Source: Anaerolineae bacterium (GTDB lineage Bacteria > Chloroflexota > Anaerolineae > Aggregatilineales > Aggregatilineaceae). Taken from it: DNA of 9,816 nucleotides. The DNA lies in NCBI GenBank assembly GCA_020848665.1, contig JADLHR010000144.1, forward strand, positions 1-9,816, read 5' to 3'. Position numbers and translations under genes: made by a program. The notes beneath the pieces are model-generated. The model did not search any database and was not told the origin of the DNA. It saw only the letters and a list, made by a program, of their open reading frames with translations. Of the stretch, positions 6,474 through 9,816 are shown piece after piece; positions within the stretch are counted from its first letter, which is position 1; every line of letters begins with the position of its first letter.

Positions 6474-7577
6474 ATGACCGACTCCCGTCTCCAAACAATT
6501 CACGCCATTATTAAGCAGGCAGACCTCGACGCCATTGCGCTGATCCCCGGCGCGAACCTGCACCTCATGACTGGCGCGGACTTTCACCTGATGGAGCGCC
6601 CGCTGATCGCGTTCTTTTTGCCCGACCGTGATCCGGTCGCGATCGTTCCGGCGCTGGAGCAGACGCGGCTGGCCGCCAGCGGACTGCCGTTCGTCGTGTT
6701 CGCGTGGTCGGATTCAGAGGGCTATTGGGGCGCGTTCGAGGCTGCCGCCAGCCATCTCGGCCTGGACGGCAAGCGCATCGGCGTGGAGGAGCTGCGTATG
6801 CGCGTGCTCGAAGCCGAGCTGATCCGCCGTCACATTGCGGACGTGCAGCTTGTGCTGGCCGGGAGCGCGCTGGCCGCGCTGCGCCTGCATAAAGATGCGG
6901 CGGCGGTCGAGTCGCTGCGCGCCGCAGTCGCCATCAGCGAGGCCGCGCTGCGCGCTACGCTGGCGCAGGTGCGCCCTGGCATGACCGAGCGCACCATCGC
7001 GGGCATACTTGCGGTGGAGCAGCTTCAGCGCGGCGGCGGGCGTCTGCCGTTTGATACGATCGTGCTTGGCGGGCCGAACAGCGCCCTGCCACACGGCGAG
7101 CCGGGCGACCGCCCGATTGCCGCAGGCGAGCCGCTGCTATTCGATTTCGGCACGACCGTGCGCGGCTGGGCATCGGACATTACGCGCACTTTCGCGGTCG
7201 GCGAGCCATCGCCCCGGCTGGCAGAAGTCTACGCTGTCGTGCAGGCGGCCAACGCCGCCGGGCGCGCCGCCTGTGCGCCGGGCGTCCTGGCGCAGGAAGT
7301 TGACCGCATTACGCGGCGCGTGATCGAGGAGGCTGGCTTCGGCGCCTATTTTACCCACCGCACCGGGCATGGCCTGGGCCTCGAAACGCACGAGGAGCCG
7401 AATATTGTAGAGGGCAACCGGCGCCCGCTGGAGCCGGGCAACGTCTTCACCATCGAGCCGGGCATCTACATCCCCGGCGAGGTCGGCGTGCGGATCGAGG
7501 ATAATATGCTCATTACGAAGAACGGCGCCGAGAGCCTGACGACCTTCCCGCGCGACCTGACGATCATCGGGCAGTGA
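6474..7577 (+). CDS. M24-family aminopeptidase (Xaa-Pro peptidase type)
   Basis: A cytoplasmic peptidase of 367 aa, close in length to Xaa-Pro dipeptidases and the YpdF/PepQ group, which remove N-terminal residues, often before proline, with two metal ions. An N-terminal creatinase-like domain (about 1-135) precedes the pita-bread catalytic domain. All five metal ligands are visible: D224 ('FDFGT'), D235 ('ASDITRTF'), H299 ('RTGHGLGLETHE'), E328 ('TIEPG') and E342 ('VRIEDN'). H207 ('LPHGEP') and H306 match the substrate-handling histidines. There is no signal peptide. A GGAG lies 10 bases before the ATG at 6474. The gene stands alone, divergent from the YtxH-like gene, and its stop is only 7 bases from that of the convergent lipoprotein gene. 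Exact preference (Xaa-Pro dipeptide, longer peptide, or general aminopeptidase) cannot be read from sequence. Confidence 0.93.
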   Translation: MTDSRLQTIHAIIKQADLDAIALIPGANLHLMTGADFHLMERPLIAFFLPDRDPVAIVPALEQTRLAASGLPFVVFAWSDSEGYWGAFEAAASHLGLDGKRIGVEELRMRVLEAELIRRHIADVQLVLAGSALAALRLHKDAAAVESLRAAVAISEAALRATLAQVRPGMTERTIAGILAVEQLQRGGGRLPFDTIVLGGPNSALPHGEPGDRPIAAGEPLLFDFGTTVRGWASDITRTFAVGEPSPRLAEVYAVVQAANAAGRAACAPGVLAQEVDRITRRVIEEAGFGAYFTHRTGHGLGLETHEEPNIVEGNRRPLEPGNVFTIEPGIYIPGEVGVRIEDNMLITKNGAESLTTFPRDLTIIGQ

Positions 7578-7584
7578 TCGGAAC

Positions 7585-8103
7585 CTAACGCCGCGCTTCG
7601 GAGCGCCGCCGCGCCTCGATCCCGGCCCGCGCGCGCTCCAGCGCGGAGTAGGCCGGCTCCAGCCGTGACTTCAGGTACGCGGCGGTGTTGGCGCTGGGCA
7701 CTGTGCCCTCACAATGCGCCTGCCACTCGGCGCGCGCCTGGACCAGCAGGGTGTCTGCGTACGAGAGTTGAACGAGCGTCGCGACCGCCGAATCCTGTCC
7801 GCGCTCGGTTTCGCTCAGCTCGACCGGCTGGTGATCGAAGTCGGGAAGCGCACAGCGCGCCGGGTCTGGACGGCTGTGATCCTGGGCATAGAGCATATTC
7901 GCCCACAGCCAGTTGGTCTCGGCTAGCAGCGACGCCTCATAGCGCGCCAGCCGGTCGGTTGTCGAGAGCGCAGGCGCGCTCCCCTGCGCCGCACCGTCAT
8001 CATTGCCGCACGCCGCCAGCGCCACGACGAGCAGCGCCGCTACGATTCCCTGCCGCCAGCGCCGCCAACACTGTCCCGTATCTTGCCACCCGATCCGCCG
8101 CAT
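7585..8103 (-). CDS. Small lipoprotein of unknown function
   Basis: A 172-residue precursor that I do not recognise. The N-terminus is basic (MRRIGWQD...RRWRQ), followed by a hydrophobic stretch (about 20-31) and the lipobox 'ALAAC', so C32 would be lipidated and the protein held at the outer face of the membrane. The mature part begins with a Gly/Ala/Ser linker, then looks largely helical ('RLARYEASLLAETNWLWANM', 51-70, and the Arg/Ala-rich tail 144-172). It has two further cysteines, C84 and C131, which could pair. The start at 8103 rests on GGAGAG (8110-8115) 6 bases upstream and on the well-placed lipobox; an in-frame ATG at 8202 would put 33 non-hydrophobic residues in front of it and is unlikely. 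It lies 153 bases downstream of the histidine kinase gene on the same strand, with a possible promoter of its own. A link to the kinase is possible but unproven. Confidence 0.75.
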   Translation of the reverse strand: MRRIGWQDTGQCWRRWRQGIVAALLVVALAACGNDDGAAQGSAPALSTTDRLARYEASLLAETNWLWANMLYAQDHSRPDPARCALPDFDHQPVELSETERGQDSAVATLVQLSYADTLLVQARAEWQAHCEGTVPSANTAAYLKSRLEPAYSALERARAGIEARRRSEARR

Positions 8104-8164
8104 CAGGCTCTCTCCACCGTTACCGGGCCGCCGCCCGGCTGCCGCTGCATCCACCCCTATGCGT

Positions 8165-8193
8165 ACAATACCTGCAATCTGGGCGGGCGTCCA
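8165..8193 (-). promoter_or_regulatory. Possible promoter of the lipoprotein gene
   Basis: On the minus strand TGGACG (8193-8188, 4 of 6) lies 17 bases before TATTGT (8170-8165, 4 of 6). The start of transcription would be near 8158, some 55 bases before the chosen ATG. Moderate matches only. Confidence 0.33.
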
Positions 8194-8209
8194 GATACTC
8201 ACGTCATTT

Positions 8210-8228
8210 TTGGTGAATTTTTCGCCAA
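8210..8228. promoter_or_regulatory. 19-base palindrome between kinase and lipoprotein genes
   Basis: TTGGTGAA (8210-8217) and TTCGCCAA (8221-8228) are inverted copies at 7 of 8 bases around TTT. The site lies about 17 bases upstream of the possible lipoprotein -35, where an activator could bind. It has no following T tract in either direction, so a terminator is unlikely. Confidence 0.3.
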
Positions 8229-8256
8229 CCCTGGCATCATGCGGCGGCGCGGAGAG

Positions 8257-9720
8257 CTACGCTCTGCTGGCGGGCAGCCAGACGGTGAAAGTCGCGCCGT
8301 GACCCGGCGTGCTGGCAGCGGAGATCGTGCCGCCGTGCGCCTCGACGATCTCGCGCGCGATCGCCAGCCCCAGGCCCAGCCCCCCGGCGTTCGGCCCGCG
8401 CTGGCGGCTCTTGTCCACCTGATAGAATCGCTCGAAGATGCGCGGCAGGTCCTCCGGCGGGATGCCCGCGCCGCCGTCCTGCACCGCGATCATAATGCCA
8501 TTCGAGACGGGGTGCGCGCTGATCGTGATACTCGTGCCCGGTGACGTGTGGCGCAGCGCGTTGTCGATCAGGTTGGTGAAGACTTGCGCCAGCCGATCGC
8601 CGTCCCCGCTGATTGGCGGCAGCGCGGCAGCGATCTCCAGGCGCAGCGCGCTGTTCTGCGTCTGGGCGCGGACGGTCAGGCTGTCAATCACCGCGCGCAG
8701 AACGGCGTCGATTCGCACCGGGCGGCGCGCCAGGGCGTCACGGCCCGCTTCCAGCCGCGCCAGATCGAGCAGGCTGTCCACCAGCCGGTTCAGCCGGGCG
8801 GTCTCGTCGTGGATGATCTGCGCGGCGTTCTGCGCGGCCTGGGGGTCGGAGGTCACGCCGTCTGCAATCGCCTGCGAAAAGCCCTGGATGCTGGTCAGCG
8901 GAGTGCGCAGATCATGCGAGACGTTCGCCAGAAAATCGCGCTGGGCCTGCTGCGCGACCGCTACGCGGACGGCCATATCGTTGAACGACTCGGCCAGGGC
9001 GCGCACTTCCGGCGGGCCGCTGACCGGCGCCCGCTGGCTGTAGTCGCCTCCGGCCAGGCGCTCCGCCACGCGGCTGATCTGCTGGAGCGGGCGCGCCACC
9101 GAGCGCGCGATCAGCGCCGAGAGGATCAGCGCCACCAGCAGCGCGATTCCCGCTGCGCGCACCAGCGGCCGGAAGAAATTGCCGCCGAACGCCTGGAACA
9201 ACTGGCGCAGCGTGGGCCGGGGGACCGGCGCCGCGACGACCACCGCCAGATCGCGCACCCCACGCTGCATCTGGGGCGCCTGGGAGACGTACAGCCATTT
9301 ACTGCCGTCAGGGTCCTCGAAGCGGCCCTGCGCGATCAGCGTCCGGTCGCCGGAGCGCGAGGTCAGCAGCGCCTCCTGCTCAAGATTCCGCACAGCCGAA
9401 TCCATCCCATAGGTACCGTTAGAATCATAGACCACACGCTGAGCGGCGGTCAGAATCATCAGGCGTTTGTCGGATAGCCGGGCCTCCTCGCCGAGGAAGG
9501 TGATGATCGCTGCCTCGCGGCTGCCTTCCGAGGTGGCGATTGCGACACGGGCCACGCCGCGCACGCCAATGTCGAGCAGGGTTGTCGCCAGGTCCCGGAC
9601 CAGACCCTCGGTCGGCAGCGGGCGCGAGCGCAGGAACACGACCAGCACCACGCCGACCAGCAGCAGCGTGACCAGCAGGATCGTGACGTAAGAGGCTAAT
9701 AACCGGGCGCGCAGGCTCAT
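8257..9720 (-). CDS. Sensor histidine kinase with extracytoplasmic sensor and HAMP domains
   Basis: A membrane-bound HisKA-type two-component sensor of 487 aa. Order: first membrane helix (about 9-30); extracytoplasmic region (31-188) with 'RLMILTAAQRVVYDSNG', reminiscent of Cache/PAS-like periplasmic folds; second membrane helix (about 189-206); HAMP linker (207-259); dimerisation helix with the H box 'FLANVSHDLRTPLTSI', where H269 is the phospho-acceptor; then the HATPase domain with N box (N383, N387 in 'NLIDNALRH'), G1 'DGGAG' (415-419), F box 'IFERFYQ' (428-434) and G2 'GLGLGL' (447-452). All boxes are complete, so an active kinase and probably phosphatase is expected. The ligand is unknown. 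No good ribosome site precedes the ATG at 9720. No response regulator lies downstream within the window; one could lie beyond the right edge. Confidence 0.93.
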   Translation of the reverse strand: MSLRARLLASYVTILLVTLLLVGVVLVVFLRSRPLPTEGLVRDLATTLLDIGVRGVARVAIATSEGSREAAIITFLGEEARLSDKRLMILTAAQRVVYDSNGTYGMDSAVRNLEQEALLTSRSGDRTLIAQGRFEDPDGSKWLYVSQAPQMQRGVRDLAVVVAAPVPRPTLRQLFQAFGGNFFRPLVRAAGIALLVALILSALIARSVARPLQQISRVAERLAGGDYSQRAPVSGPPEVRALAESFNDMAVRVAVAQQAQRDFLANVSHDLRTPLTSIQGFSQAIADGVTSDPQAAQNAAQIIHDETARLNRLVDSLLDLARLEAGRDALARRPVRIDAVLRAVIDSLTVRAQTQNSALRLEIAAALPPISGDGDRLAQVFTNLIDNALRHTSPGTSITISAHPVSNGIMIAVQDGGAGIPPEDLPRIFERFYQVDKSRQRGPNAGGLGLGLAIAREIVEAHGGTISAASTPGHGATFTVWLPASRA

Positions 9721-9783
9721 CGCAACGCTACCACTGCGTCAGGCGCGGACAGACTCGCTTTGTGCGCTTAGCGTACCAATACT

Positions 9784-9812
9784 CTGTAAACAAATCGTTG
9801 CCGCGCTGTAAA
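9784..9812. promoter_or_regulatory. Direct repeat upstream of the kinase gene
   Basis: CTGTAAA occurs at 9784-9790 and 9806-9812, exactly 22 bases apart, i.e. about two helix turns on the same face. The AT-rich stretch is the probable promoter region of the kinase, although no convincing -35/-10 pair is seen. Such spacing would suit a dimeric or OmpR-type regulator, but two copies of a 7-mer can be chance and the window ends here. Confidence 0.25.
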
Positions 9813-9816
9813 AAAC

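Noticed and set aside
8548..9477. A plus-strand frame (309 codons) opposite the histidine kinase.
   Set aside because: The kinase boxes on the minus strand are complete; the opposing product is Arg/Gln-rich shadow.

Overview
The window is GC-rich (roughly two thirds G+C by eye) bacterial chromosome with eight protein genes and no RNA gene, insertion sequence or CRISPR array that I can see. The gene content, the style of the proteins (secreted HEXXH peptidases with a MAM-like tail, threonine synthase with a zinc ribbon, YtxH-like protein) and the C-rich palindromic intergenic repeat suggest a member of the Chloroflexota, perhaps Anaerolineae. That placement is an inference from gene style, not from a marker gene.

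Layout from left to right. On the minus strand lie a Fur-family regulator (cut off by the left edge) and, 36 bases upstream of it, threonine synthase thrC. A 185-base divergent promoter region separates thrC from a plus-strand pair of paralogous secreted metallopeptidases (1850-3793 and 3852-5798), which probably form one operon. Between the second peptidase and a minus-strand YtxH-like membrane protein lies a nested palindromic element of about 170 bases. YtxH is divergent from an M24-family Xaa-Pro-type aminopeptidase (6474-7577, plus). This gene converges, with only 7 bases between stop codons, on a small lipoprotein of unknown function. A sensor histidine kinase (minus) follows; its promoter region runs to the right edge and no response regulator is visible.

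How the genes fit together: two exported peptidases and an M24 peptidase would suit an organism that feeds on proteins or peptides, but nothing in the sequence proves a shared pathway. The rest (thrC, fur, ytxH-like, kinase) look like ordinary housekeeping or regulatory genes. The most unusual points are a signal peptide whose hydrophobic core is built of five 12-base tandem units in the second peptidase gene, the palindromic intergenic element with three nested arms, and the tandem peptidase paralogs themselves. I found no convincing evidence for a wholly new multi-gene system.
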